From Chrysochromulina tobinii (Eukaryota > Haptophyta > Prymnesiales > Chrysochromulinaceae): a stretch of DNA of 38,989 nt. The notes under the pieces are model-generated. The model was not told where the DNA came from. It saw nothing but the letters and a program-made list of their open reading frames with translations, and ran no database searches. Shown here in pieces: positions 17,830 to 27,043 of this stretch. A program made the position numbers and the translations under genes. Positions within the stretch are counted from its first letter, which is position 1. Each line of letters opens with the position of its first letter. Location of the stretch: NCBI GenBank assembly GCA_001275005.1, contig JWZX01003177.1, positions 1-38,989 of the forward strand, in the 5' to 3' direction.

Positions 17830-20800
17830 ATGGCCGAGACCGTGTCGCAGGGCGAGCCCTTTCCCGAGCCGCCCCTCCTTGAGGTGCTCGACGCTCGCGG
17901 CGAGCCCGTCGATACTTGCATCCTCGACCTTGCAGAGAAGGACACCGGCCCGCCGTGGCTCTTCTCGGTCGGCCGCCAAGCATCCTGCGATGTTCCCATT
18001 GACCACCCGTCGGTCGGCGCGCACCACCTGGACGTGGCCTTCACCATGCTGGGTGGAGTTCTCTGCATCAAGCTCGTACCCGTCGATCACGCCAACCCCA
18101 CCAAGATCAAGAGCATGGTGCTGCCGCCGGGGAGACGGTTCACTGTCCGCTCTCAGCAAGTCTTCAAGGTCGGTGACGTGAGCTGCCGCATCGTGCTGCC
18201 CATGCAGCCGAGCTCGCCGACATCGGCGCTGTCTGGGGGTTACCCCTTCTCGGCGGAGGTCGCCTCTGCAAGCATGCCACCGACGCCTGCAGTGCAAATC
18301 GAAGCAGACAGCTCTGCCGTTCAGGCTGGCGGCAGCACACAGGGCCAGGGCTACAGCGAGCAGATGCGGGAGGAGATTGAACAGGCGGAGGACAATAGTG
18401 GCGGCGGTGCGACTGAGCTCGACGTTGCTGCCGCCGCTGCGGCAGCCGCGGCGCAGCTCACTGGCAGTGGCAGCAGCTGCGACGACGACGAGGATCGGGA
18501 CGGTCGAGAGGAGGAGGAGGAGGAGGAGGAGGAGCAGTTCGCCATGGGCGGCACGCAAGTGGTCGAGATGGGGTGTACGCAACTGGATGCGGCCGCACTG
18601 GCCCTGCAGTACGACGAAGACGATGCCCAGGTGGACGGGGCGGCAGCTGGCAGCGACGACGAGGATGGCGTCTCGTCTGTGGCGGAGGCCACGCGGGCAG
18701 CCGCATGGGACGGGGAGGACGACGGGGCAGTCACTGAGGAGGAGCCCGACCTGTCGCAGCTCAAGGTGGCGGCCGAGCCGGCGGCGGGTGTATCCTCGGC
18801 CGATGCGGAGCACGTCTTCGAAGCGACGCAGCCTGATCCTGCGGCCGTCGCGACGGCGCTCGATATGGCGCTTGGGAAGGCGCCGATGGACGAGATGGAA
18901 GAGATGGAAGAGGCGTACGCGGAGAGCGACGCTCCACTCTCCGGGCTGGGCGCGACGCAGCTCGAGGCCGCCGAAGTGGACGAAACTGCCGCGGAGGGCG
19001 CCGGCGACACGGCAACTGATGTGCCGATGCATGCGGCGCAGATGATGGAGCATGGCGCTGTCTTCGAAGCCGCACACGCTCGAGCTGGGCCGTCCGAGAC
19101 GGAGTGGGCGCCTACTGCAGCGCCGTGCGCGCCGGCGCCTTCCCCGGAGTGGGCGCCTGCTGCGCCACCAGCTGGCGCCGTGCCAGCACCGCTGCCGCAC
19201 GCTCCGGCTGCAGCCGCCGACGAGAATGTGACTCAGAGGTCTCCATTGGCAGAGCCCCAGGACACGCAGGAGGGCGTCGCCACCAAGGAGGCGGCGGCGG
19301 CGGCTGCGGCGAAAGCTGCGGTGGCTGAGGCTGTGGTGAATACGGCTGCTGCGACCCAAGTGGCCGACAGAGCAGCGGCCGCCTTAGCCATGGCTGTCGC
19401 GGCGGCCGCGGCCATGGCTGACACGAATAGCGTCGAGGAAGGGCCACAGGCGCAAGTGGACTCAATGGTCAGCCCCGGCGAGCTTGACGAGCTTCCGATG
19501 AGCAGCGAGCAGCTCATGAGCAGCCAGCAGCTCCTCGAATGCGAGCAGCTGCCCAACCATGCGCCCGCCAGCGGCGGTGCCCTGAGGCATGTCTCTCGCC
19601 AGTGCGCCAGCGCAGTCTGGCAAGAGAGTGGCGAGAGTGCCGTCTCGTCCCCGCCCGCGCCGGCGTCGACAGACTGCTGGTCGCAGCAGACGGATGCGGA
19701 GCTGGCTGCGCTTGGCATGCCTCAGTTGGGGGAGGGGCCTATGGAGCCTGCTGTCGCGAATGCAGCCAAGGGCGAGGCAACGAGTGGGGCGGCGGGGACG
19801 GCGGCCACCGCTTCGGCCGGGACGGTGGCGAACGCGGTGGGTGCTGGCGAGGGCCTCGGGTGCGATGAGAAGCTCTCTCAGGGCATGTCGCAAGGGAGCG
19901 TCTTCGGGGTTGCAACGGGGCTGCAGCCACAGGCGAGCTCCGTCACCACCGCCACCACCGCGGCCGCCGCCGCCGCCGCCGCCGCCGCTGCTGCTGCTGC
20001 GTCGTACACGCACAGCCCTAGTGGACTCAGAGGCTCACCCGAAAACGCGGTGTGGCACCCCGCCTCTCTGTTCGGCGGCGATGAGTCGGCGTCACAGCAG
20101 CCCGAAGCCGAGGCGGCGGGGGCGGAGGTGACGCGAGCGGCAGAGCTGGTGGAGGCGGCTTCAGAGAGCGTGGCGGGCGAGTCGGCCACGCCGGCGGCCA
20201 GCCAAGAGAGCGCGGCGTACCCAAACAGCTTCGGCGACGATGATGCAGGTGGATTGGAGGAGGACGACAACGCTGGCGCAGACGGTGCCGCGATGCATGC
20301 AACGGATCAGAAGGAGGGGGAGCGAGCGGAGGGGATAGATGAGGCGCAGGAAGCGACGGTGGCAGAGGAGGTGGCGGCGGCGGCGGCGGAGGCAGGCGAG
20401 GCAGACGAGGCAGATGAGGCAGAGGAGGCTGAGGAGGCAGAGGAGGAGATGCCAGAGGTGGAGCAGAACGCGACCATCGATTATGAAATGGAGGACGTGG
20501 ACAATGGGGCTGCACCGTATGTGGCCAGCCAAGGCCCCGCCTTTTCGCAGCGCAACCCAAACTTTTACGGCGACCCCGAGCTTGTCCATCGCGGCGACTT
20601 CTATGCACGCGGAGAGGTGCAGGACGATGAGGAGGGCGAGGTTTCCGAGGAGGAACGACGGGCGGCCGAGGATAATCACGCGAGCACGCCGGGCAGCATG
20701 GGCGGCAGCATGCCACCGCCGCCGCAACAGAAGCCTCGAGAGCCACGTGCGTCAGAGGCCGCCGGGCGCATTCCTGAGACTCCCGAGCATGGGGTAGGCC

Positions 20801-23800
20801 AGTCGCCGGAGGCCCCGCAGTTTGATCTCTTCCATGAAGCGTCACCTGATGACGACGAAGTGGCGGCGGCGGCAGAGAGAGACGCCATGGCGCTCCAGGC
20901 GCAGCTCGCAGCAGCGGAGGCGGCAGCAGAGGCAGCAGCTGAGGCAGCCGAAACAGTGGCAAAAGAGGCGGCGGCAGAGGGTATTGGGGAGCCAACGTCA
21001 CAAGAGCCGCCGTCACAAGAGCCGCAACCGCACGAGCCGCAGCTGCAGGAAGCCGAATCGTCACTTGTCGAGCCCACAGATGCCGTTGCGGACGCGTGGT
21101 CGGACAGGGCGGCGGACGAGGCGGCGGACGAGGCGGCGGACGAGGCTGCACCGGCGGAGGACAAGGCGGATGCCGTCAGAGTGGCTGAGAAAGTTGATGG
21201 CGTGGATGAGGAGCAAGAGGACGACAATCTCGAAGAGGACAGTCTGCCGTCGCCGCACGCGTGCCCGAATGAGGCAGAGAAAGACGACGAGGCCCGTGCC
21301 GCCTCAGTGGCGATTGCTGGCTGCACGCAGATGGTAGAGACGCACGAGGAGGCCGGGCCGGAAGACGCGGCAGAGGCGGCGGTTGTGGTGGGCGAGGAGG
21401 TGGACGGAGCCATGGCCGCTATGCAGCAGCAACGAGCTCCGGAGGGCTCCGATGAGGGAGGAGACCCACTGGCCCCGCCGCCTTTCTACGTCTCCGGCGA
21501 TGCCATGCCGTCCGATGCTGTCGCGGGCATGCGTTCTAGTGGGACGTACCGCACACGTCGCGGCGAGGTTCGCCACATCGAAGCCGCCGCCGCTCCGGCC
21601 GTCTCGCAGCCGCCGCCGGCCGCCGCGACCGCCTTTGCGGCCACCGGACCGAGCCCACGCCGCCGCGGCCCCTCGCCTGCGATTGACGAGGAGGAAGAAG
21701 AGCTGCCGCCAACGACGGCCATGGGGCCACCGGGGCCACCGAATCCTGAGGGGGCCCCCGCGCTGCCTCCTCCGCTGGGCAAGGAGGCGATCGTGGCACT
21801 GAAGGTCGACGAGCTGCGCGAGGCGCTGCTCGCACGCGGTCTGCCTTCCGAGGGGCGGAAGAAAGAGCTCGTCAAGCGCCTCTGCGATGCGTGCGAGCCT
21901 CACGTCCAGGCCCAGGGGCAGGCTGCCCAGGCGCACGCGACGGCTGCCGAAGCGGCCACAGTCGCGGCTGCAGCCGAGGAGTATGCGGCAGCCGCGCAGG
22001 CGCTCTTAGCTGCGCAGGAGAAGGCAGCAGCAGCGGAGGCCGATGAGCGAAAGGCAGCAGAGCTGGAACGGAAGGCGGCGGAGAAGAAGGCCGCGGCCGA
22101 GGAGAGGGCATCTCCAAAAATTGCGGAGAAAACGGTAGCGGAGAAGGTAATGGCGGAGAAGGTAGCTGCGGAGAAGGCGGCAGCGCAGAAGGCGGCTGCG
22201 AAGGAGGCGGCAGCGGTGAAGGCCGTAGCGGAGAAGGCGAAGGCTGATCAGGCGAGGGCGGCGAAGGCACCTGCGAAAGCCAACTCCAAAGGCGCCGCCG
22301 CCTCCACCGCCGGCGCCACCTCCGCCGCCGTCGAGCGGCCAGAAACGGCCACGCGCGCATCCAAGCGCGCATTGGACGAGTCGGACGGGCCGCCGCCTGT
22401 TAAGCGGCCGCGCAAGTCGCCAGATCCCAGGAGCGTCTCGCCAGGCAAGCGACCGAGCAAGCCGCCGACGCCCGACGGCAATCCAGCCTCGCCCGGACCG
22501 GAGCCTGCGCCCGCTGACGTGCCCATCGACGCACCGCTGGCTCTGCCGGCGGCTGTGCCAGCATCCACTCCCCTGCCGCCAGCCCCCCCTGCCGTGCAGT
22601 CGCGTCGGACACGTGCTGGGCCAGCCGCTGCTCCGGCCGCCGCCCCGGCCGCTCTCGCCGCCGCTCAGGCCGCCGTCGCCACCGCCGCCGCGCCCGTCTC
22701 CTCCCGTCAGAGTGGCGGCAGCCGAGCGGCGGCCTCGGCGGCCGGAGCGGCGGCCGTCTCCTCCCGTCAGAGTGGCGGCAGCAGAGCGGCGGCCTCGGCG
22801 GCCGGAGTGGCGGCCGTCTCCTCCCGTCAGAGTGGCGGCAGCAGAGCGGCGGCAACGGCGGCCGGAGCGGCGGCCGTCTCCTCCCGTCAGAGTGGCGGCA
22901 GCACAGAGACGGCTCCCGCCGCAGCGGCGCCCGCCCCCACCGTGGCCGCCGCCTCGGAAGCACCCGCCTCGGCGCGCAGCAAGCGGCCGTTGAACGCCAC
23001 CTCGGACGGTGTGGCACAGGCCAACGCGGCGCCGGGCGCCACCGCCGCCGCTGGCTCAGGCGGCGCCGGTGCACCTCCCTCCAAGAAGCGCAAGGCGAGC
23101 GATCTGGTCGCCGCGGCGACGACCGCCCCAGCCGGGCCGACCATCGATGAGAATCCCGAGGCAGTGCTGCCACCGCCCAAGCGTGGACGCCGAGCCGACG
23201 GGAGCACAGCGGCGCCGGTGCCGGCAACCACAGCAGCAGTCCCGCCGCCGGCCTCAGCGGCGATGCCCATGGAGCCTGAAGGGCGGCGAAACCACCGCGG
23301 CGGCAGCAGCGGTGCGGTAGCCGCCACTGCCCCCGTCGCGACCGCCGCGACCGCCGCCGCGCCTGCCCCCGCCGCCAGCGCCGCCGCGAGCGCTCGCGGT
23401 GCGGCCTCCTCCACGCCTGTAGCGCAGGGCAGCGGGGGTCTCGGGAGCGCGGGCAAGCGGCGGCACGGCCCGCTGGCAGTGGTGGCTTTCTCGGGCTTCG
23501 ACGAGGGTCCGCGCAAGGAGGCGATGAAATCGACCATCCTTGGGCTGCGTGGGCGCGTCGTCAAAGACGACGACGAGGTGGCCACGTGTACGCACGTGGT
23601 GGTCGCTAAGCCAGTCAAGCGCACGACCAAGCTGCTCATCGGCGTCTCAGTGCCATCTGCCGTACTCGTAGACGAGCGTTGGGTGCGTGCGTGCCACAGC
23701 GCGGGCCACTTTGTCGACGGCGCGCCGTACTATCTCGAGGGAGAGCACTCGTCGAGCAACCCGGAGGGGGCCCAGTGGACGTTTGACGCAACCGTCAGCC

Positions 23801-24099
23801 GGCAGCGGCGCCGAGAGGGTGGCTGCCTCGCTGGCCTGCACTTTTACGTGACCGACGAGGTGAAGCCCCGACCCGAGCAACTCAAGCTCATCCTCGAGCA
23901 GGCGGGCGGCACAGTGCTCACCAAGGCGCCGTCCGCCAAGGACGCGCACGAGACGCTCGTCGTCACTACCGAGGCGGAGAAGAAGTCGTGGCAGCGCCTC
24001 GCCAAGCTACCGCGCGTCAAGGCGCTGCGAGTCGACCATGTGCTCGACGGTGTCCTGCAGCAGCAGCTCGACACCGAGAGCGGCCAGCTTGAGCCATGA
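17830..24099 (+). CDS. FHA-TQ/SQ-SAP-tandem BRCT protein, MDC1-like DNA-damage mediator
   Basis: Predicted nuclear scaffold of the DNA damage response, 2089 residues from ATG 17830. FHA domain at about 42-125 (FSVGRQASCDVPIDHPSV; HH at 65-66). A long acidic, Ala-rich region carries many SQ/TQ sites, with a recurrent G-x-T-Q-hydrophobic motif at T242, T250, T376 and T1166 and further TQ at T333. SAP DNA-binding motif at about 1321-1357 (VDELREALLARGLPSEGRKK). An AEK-rich coiled coil, then Lys/Arg clusters resembling nuclear signals (VKRPRKSPD, PSKKRKASD, PPKRGRRADG) among SP/TP sites, and four 60-base repeats at 22696-22904. Tandem BRCT domains at about 1880-2085: AFSGFDE (Ser1888), KRTTK (Arg1931, Lys1934) and LHFYVTDEVKPRPEQLK. 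These match the residues that hold the phosphoserine and tail of gamma-H2AX in MDC1. No intron is apparent over 6.3 kb. Architecture is read directly; the function is inferred. PTIP-, Brc1- or plant-type BRCT mediators are alternatives. Confidence 0.85.
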   Translation: MAETVSQGEPFPEPPLLEVLDARGEPVDTCILDLAEKDTGPPWLFSVGRQASCDVPIDHPSVGAHHLDVAFTMLGGVLCIKLVPVDHANPTKIKSMVLPPGRRFTVRSQQVFKVGDVSCRIVLPMQPSSPTSALSGGYPFSAEVASASMPPTPAVQIEADSSAVQAGGSTQGQGYSEQMREEIEQAEDNSGGGATELDVAAAAAAAAAQLTGSGSSCDDDEDRDGREEEEEEEEEQFAMGGTQVVEMGCTQLDAAALALQYDEDDAQVDGAAAGSDDEDGVSSVAEATRAAAWDGEDDGAVTEEEPDLSQLKVAAEPAAGVSSADAEHVFEATQPDPAAVATALDMALGKAPMDEMEEMEEAYAESDAPLSGLGATQLEAAEVDETAAEGAGDTATDVPMHAAQMMEHGAVFEAAHARAGPSETEWAPTAAPCAPAPSPEWAPAAPPAGAVPAPLPHAPAAAADENVTQRSPLAEPQDTQEGVATKEAAAAAAAKAAVAEAVVNTAAATQVADRAAAALAMAVAAAAAMADTNSVEEGPQAQVDSMVSPGELDELPMSSEQLMSSQQLLECEQLPNHAPASGGALRHVSRQCASAVWQESGESAVSSPPAPASTDCWSQQTDAELAALGMPQLGEGPMEPAVANAAKGEATSGAAGTAATASAGTVANAVGAGEGLGCDEKLSQGMSQGSVFGVATGLQPQASSVTTATTAAAAAAAAAAAAAASYTHSPSGLRGSPENAVWHPASLFGGDESASQQPEAEAAGAEVTRAAELVEAASESVAGESATPAASQESAAYPNSFGDDDAGGLEEDDNAGADGAAMHATDQKEGERAEGIDEAQEATVAEEVAAAAAEAGEADEADEAEEAEEAEEEMPEVEQNATIDYEMEDVDNGAAPYVASQGPAFSQRNPNFYGDPELVHRGDFYARGEVQDDEEGEVSEEERRAAEDNHASTPGSMGGSMPPPPQQKPREPRASEAAGRIPETPEHGVGQSPEAPQFDLFHEASPDDDEVAAAAERDAMALQAQLAAAEAAAEAAAEAAETVAKEAAAEGIGEPTSQEPPSQEPQPHEPQLQEAESSLVEPTDAVADAWSDRAADEAADEAADEAAPAEDKADAVRVAEKVDGVDEEQEDDNLEEDSLPSPHACPNEAEKDDEARAASVAIAGCTQMVETHEEAGPEDAAEAAVVVGEEVDGAMAAMQQQRAPEGSDEGGDPLAPPPFYVSGDAMPSDAVAGMRSSGTYRTRRGEVRHIEAAAAPAVSQPPPAAATAFAATGPSPRRRGPSPAIDEEEEELPPTTAMGPPGPPNPEGAPALPPPLGKEAIVALKVDELREALLARGLPSEGRKKELVKRLCDACEPHVQAQGQAAQAHATAAEAATVAAAAEEYAAAAQALLAAQEKAAAAEADERKAAELERKAAEKKAAAEERASPKIAEKTVAEKVMAEKVAAEKAAAQKAAAKEAAAVKAVAEKAKADQARAAKAPAKANSKGAAASTAGATSAAVERPETATRASKRALDESDGPPPVKRPRKSPDPRSVSPGKRPSKPPTPDGNPASPGPEPAPADVPIDAPLALPAAVPASTPLPPAPPAVQSRRTRAGPAAAPAAAPAALAAAQAAVATAAAPVSSRQSGGSRAAASAAGAAAVSSRQSGGSRAAASAAGVAAVSSRQSGGSRAAATAAGAAAVSSRQSGGSTETAPAAAAPAPTVAAASEAPASARSKRPLNATSDGVAQANAAPGATAAAGSGGAGAPPSKKRKASDLVAAATTAPAGPTIDENPEAVLPPPKRGRRADGSTAAPVPATTAAVPPPASAAMPMEPEGRRNHRGGSSGAVAATAPVATAATAAAPAPAASAAASARGAASSTPVAQGSGGLGSAGKRRHGPLAVVAFSGFDEGPRKEAMKSTILGLRGRVVKDDDEVATCTHVVVAKPVKRTTKLLIGVSVPSAVLVDERWVRACHSAGHFVDGAPYYLEGEHSSSNPEGAQWTFDATVSRQRRREGGCLAGLHFYVTDEVKPRPEQLKLILEQAGGTVLTKAPSAKDAHETLVVTTEAEKKSWQRLAKLPRVKALRVDHVLDGVLQQQLDTESGQLEP
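22696..22904 (+). repeat. 60-base tandem repeat inside the FHA-BRCT gene
   Basis: Three full copies and one partial copy of a 60-base unit beginning GTCTCCTCCCGTCAGAGTGG. The unit encodes 20 residues of the type VSSRQSGGSRAAASAAGAAA, keeps the frame and shows only a few substitutions between copies. It lies in the disordered linker between SAP and BRCT domains. Copy number may vary between strains. Confidence 0.9.
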
Positions 24100-24489
24100 G
24101 GTAGCGTTACGGACTCCGACTTGAGCGATGTGAGGAAAGTGCATTACGAGCCCTCGTATGAGCTACTCGCGAGCTGCCGAATACGCCTGTAGACTTCGGC
24201 CAAGGTCTGGGCGGGGCGGCGTACGGACTACTACTCATCCCCTTCGACGCGAGTCGCCCTGCTCGACCTCGAGAGTTCACCCGGGTCAGGTCCGGTTCGG
24301 TCCGCGGATGGTATCATTCTCGGTGCCTTGTGCTTTCAGCTTTCCGGGATCGAATATATTTTTCTTTCTTGTGTCGATTTCTTGTGAGTCCGAGTCTTTC
24401 TACTTAAAGTTTTGTTTATCTGACAGAGTTTATCCGACTCGCGTTTGAATTCAGAAACTTCAGCTATAACTCAGATATGAAATTTCATA
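24100..24489. other. Intergenic region between convergent genes
   Basis: 390 bases between 3' ends. The right part (about 24345-24489) is notably AT-rich for this window (for example CGAATATATTTTTCTTTC), consistent with 3' UTR or termination sequence. No gene is supported. Confidence 0.55.
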
Positions 24490-26823
24490 TTACGCCAGTG
24501 TGGGGACTCCGGCCGGATCGACGCGGTTGCCTCCCGGGCGCCACACTTTGAATTTGCCTCCGGTTTTGCCGAGCGTGTTTGCGAGATTGTGTAGCGCGGA
24601 CGCAACGTCGCCGCGTCCGACGCGCCGGCAGTACGCCGCCGCCTTCTCCATCTTGCGAGCTTTCTCGGCCGGGTCACCAATCACCTCTTCCCACGTGGAC
24701 GGGTGCGCGAGGCGCGAGAGGGCCTGCCTTTGCGCGTCGACGGCGGCGGAGGTGGAGGCGCCGAACTTTTCGGGGTTGTTGTAGTACGACTGCTCATAGC
24801 GCTTGTGCGTGTTCGCGAGCGCGCGAAGCCGGCCGAGCGCCTTCTCGGGCACCTCGCAGCTCTTCATGTCGTCTAGGTACGTGTCGATGAGCAGCAGGTG
24901 CGAGCGCTTGAGCCGCGTGAGGATCTCCTGCAGCGTCTCGGTCTCGCCTTGCACCGCGAGCTGGAGCTCGACGATCACGCACGTGCCGTCGACGCGCGAG
25001 CCGAGCAGCTCGTGAGCCGTGCCCGGCACGAAGCACGTCTCGCGCTCGTGCGGGTACTGGCTGAGCCAGCTGAGTTCGGCACCGCGCGAGGTGAGCCCCG
25101 TGTGTAACTCGAGCACCATGCGCTTCGCTGATCCGTCGGCCGCGTCGACGGCTTCGGACGCGTACTTCATCGCCTGCTCCGCGTCTGTGGTCGCCGAGAG
25201 GAACCCGAGCTCGATGCCGCCACGGCTCGCTTCCTCCGATTCCTTGGTGCCCGCGGCCGGCCGCTTCCACAGCCAGTGCGGCACAGAGGAGGAGGAGACG
25301 CCCCGATAGACCGTGTGCGCCGTCCCGATTTGGGAGAGCTTGAGCACGGCCGAGCGGAGTGCATGCAACGAGGTCGTGTACGGGTTGCCGCGGCAGAGCG
25401 CCATGAACGCATCGTGCGCGCCCGTGCCCTCGCCCTCGATCCGGCCGCGCAGCACGGCATTATATTTCGCATGCATCGGGCCTGTGTACAGGCGCGCGGC
25501 AATCACCTCGGCGTCGAGGAGCGGCTCGACGCCAGCCGCGCGCAGCCGACCACTGAGGCCCAACTGGCGCATCTCGCCAAGTATGGATTGGAGAGAGCGC
25601 GGCTGGCGCATCCGGTCAGGCGCGACGAGCCCGGCCTCCTGCGGATAGCCCGACGGTCCGAGGCGCACGACGGCTCGCCCGCCGCCGACCACCTCGCCGC
25701 TCAACTCGGTCTTGATGTCGAGCTGCTTGCTCAGCCCTTCGGCGGGGTCGACTACGAACCACCACTCGATGCGCGACGTCGTGGTGACCAGGTAGGTCGC
25801 GTCCACAAAGGGCATCGCCGCGTCGGACGCCTCGCAATGCTCCGCGAGCATGGTCTCGAGCACGCGCTTCTCCGGGGGCCCGATCACGCTCTCGAGCCGC
25901 CGCCCCTTGGAGCCCTTGGCTGCGCGCTCCGTGCCCGGCGTGAGCGTGCCGTCGCTCTCGAGCAGCGCCACGTACTTGCCGCACACCTCATTCTGCCGAG
26001 GTGGCACGCGGTCGCCCATTCGCAACAGGTCCCTGTGGATCGCGCGCGCCACGTCCTTGAGCAGTTGGAGCTCGTTGAAGCTCAGCAGCTGGAGCAGCGC
26101 ATCATACCCGCCGTTCGAGGACGCGAGCGTGCGCACAAAGGAGAGCTCGGTCGGCATCGGATCTGACGGGTGCAGCTCGCCCAGCGGCTGCAGCAGCGCC
26201 TCCGACACGAGCGAGAGCAGCCGCGTCGTGCCCAGCCATGTCTGCAGCCTCCACGGCGGGCCGCTCAGCTCCTCCTCCGCGTGGCCGGCGTCCGCCGTGC
26301 GAGCTGGCGAGCGCGCCGAGCCAGAGCCCGGCTTGACGGCGTCCTTGGCGTGCGTCGCGCGCCGGATGGCTTGGATGCTGGCTTCAGGAATGGGCATGAT
26401 GCCGGGCGTCCGTTCGATGATGCGCGCGTACGTCTCATTCTCAGTGCGCACGCGCGTGAACTCGAGCCTCAAAGCCGCATGCTTCTCACTGAGCTGATCG
26501 AACTCGGCCTGCAGCTTCTCGAGCTCGAGCGTGCGGGTGCCAAGGTGTCTCGCAAAATCATCGCGCTCAAGCTTGAGCCTCTCAGCGTGCTTCTCAAGGT
26601 GCTCGATCTGCTCACCACAAGCCGTCAGGTCGTTGTCCCGCGCATTAAGCTCCTCGCTGCGCAGCCGCAGCATGGCGCTGAGCTCCTCCGTCTTTCGCAG
26701 CACGCTTATGTCGCCGACGGGCGGCGACGGTGCGTCTCGATGCGCAGCCTCGCCCTTCTTACCCTTGCCTTTGAGCGCAGGCGCGGCGCGGTGGCCGCCA
26801 GGCGCGGGCGCTACCTTCGGCAT
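24490..26823 (-). CDS. Coiled-coil protein with ADP-ribosyltransferase fold (R-S-ExE)
   Basis: 777 residues from ATG 26823 (reverse). A basic N-terminus (LKGKGKKGE) is followed by a coiled coil at about 40-145 (LRKTEELSAMLRLRSEELNA), a helical middle region, then a domain with the arginine-specific ADP-ribosyltransferase signature: YRG with Arg507, ELGFLSATTD with Ser543, and LSQYPHERETCF with Glu593 and Glu595 (ExE). In that family Arg and Ser hold NAD and the second Glu of ExE is catalytic, so an active NAD-dependent mono-ADP-ribosyltransferase is predicted. No signal peptide is seen, so it probably acts inside the cell. A 125-residue helical tail follows the domain. The frame stays open far upstream, but only as the antisense of the ARM-repeat gene; the chosen ATG leaves 220 bases to the divergent U-box gene. 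The target protein is unknown. Comparable ART modules occur widely in protists and animals. Confidence 0.82.
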   Translation of the reverse strand: MPKVAPAPGGHRAAPALKGKGKKGEAAHRDAPSPPVGDISVLRKTEELSAMLRLRSEELNARDNDLTACGEQIEHLEKHAERLKLERDDFARHLGTRTLELEKLQAEFDQLSEKHAALRLEFTRVRTENETYARIIERTPGIMPIPEASIQAIRRATHAKDAVKPGSGSARSPARTADAGHAEEELSGPPWRLQTWLGTTRLLSLVSEALLQPLGELHPSDPMPTELSFVRTLASSNGGYDALLQLLSFNELQLLKDVARAIHRDLLRMGDRVPPRQNEVCGKYVALLESDGTLTPGTERAAKGSKGRRLESVIGPPEKRVLETMLAEHCEASDAAMPFVDATYLVTTTSRIEWWFVVDPAEGLSKQLDIKTELSGEVVGGGRAVVRLGPSGYPQEAGLVAPDRMRQPRSLQSILGEMRQLGLSGRLRAAGVEPLLDAEVIAARLYTGPMHAKYNAVLRGRIEGEGTGAHDAFMALCRGNPYTTSLHALRSAVLKLSQIGTAHTVYRGVSSSSVPHWLWKRPAAGTKESEEASRGGIELGFLSATTDAEQAMKYASEAVDAADGSAKRMVLELHTGLTSRGAELSWLSQYPHERETCFVPGTAHELLGSRVDGTCVIVELQLAVQGETETLQEILTRLKRSHLLLIDTYLDDMKSCEVPEKALGRLRALANTHKRYEQSYYNNPEKFGASTSAAVDAQRQALSRLAHPSTWEEVIGDPAEKARKMEKAAAYCRRVGRGDVASALHNLANTLGKTGGKFKVWRPGGNRVDPAGVPTLA

Positions 26824-27043
26824 TGGGGCTGCAGCGCCTCGTCGTGTGGCGCAACACACCGCTGGCTGACGACCCGTGCGAGGGCAGCGTGAGAGCGGAC
26901 GCCGTCTCGTCGCATCGAAACTGATCCGAAAAAGGGTTTTCGGAACCTTTTCACAGACTCCAGGAGAGGCAGAGTGAAAATACACAGGATGCCCAATTGC
27001 TGTCGACATCGGCGGGCCGTCCGCGCCGTCATCGGCCGTCTCG
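26824..27043. promoter_or_regulatory. Short divergent promoter, ART gene / U-box gene
   Basis: Only 220 bases separate the two divergent ATGs, so the genes probably share a bidirectional promoter and may be co-regulated. No TATA box is obvious. The ART frame stays open across this stretch, so an upstream start (an in-frame ATG near 27008, reverse strand) cannot be fully excluded. Confidence 0.45.

Noticed and set aside
17797-19359. 520-codon minus-strand ORF over the FHA gene
   Set aside because: Its residues (LLLLLLL and RRR runs) mirror acidic and Glu-rich codons of the real gene. No domain is present.
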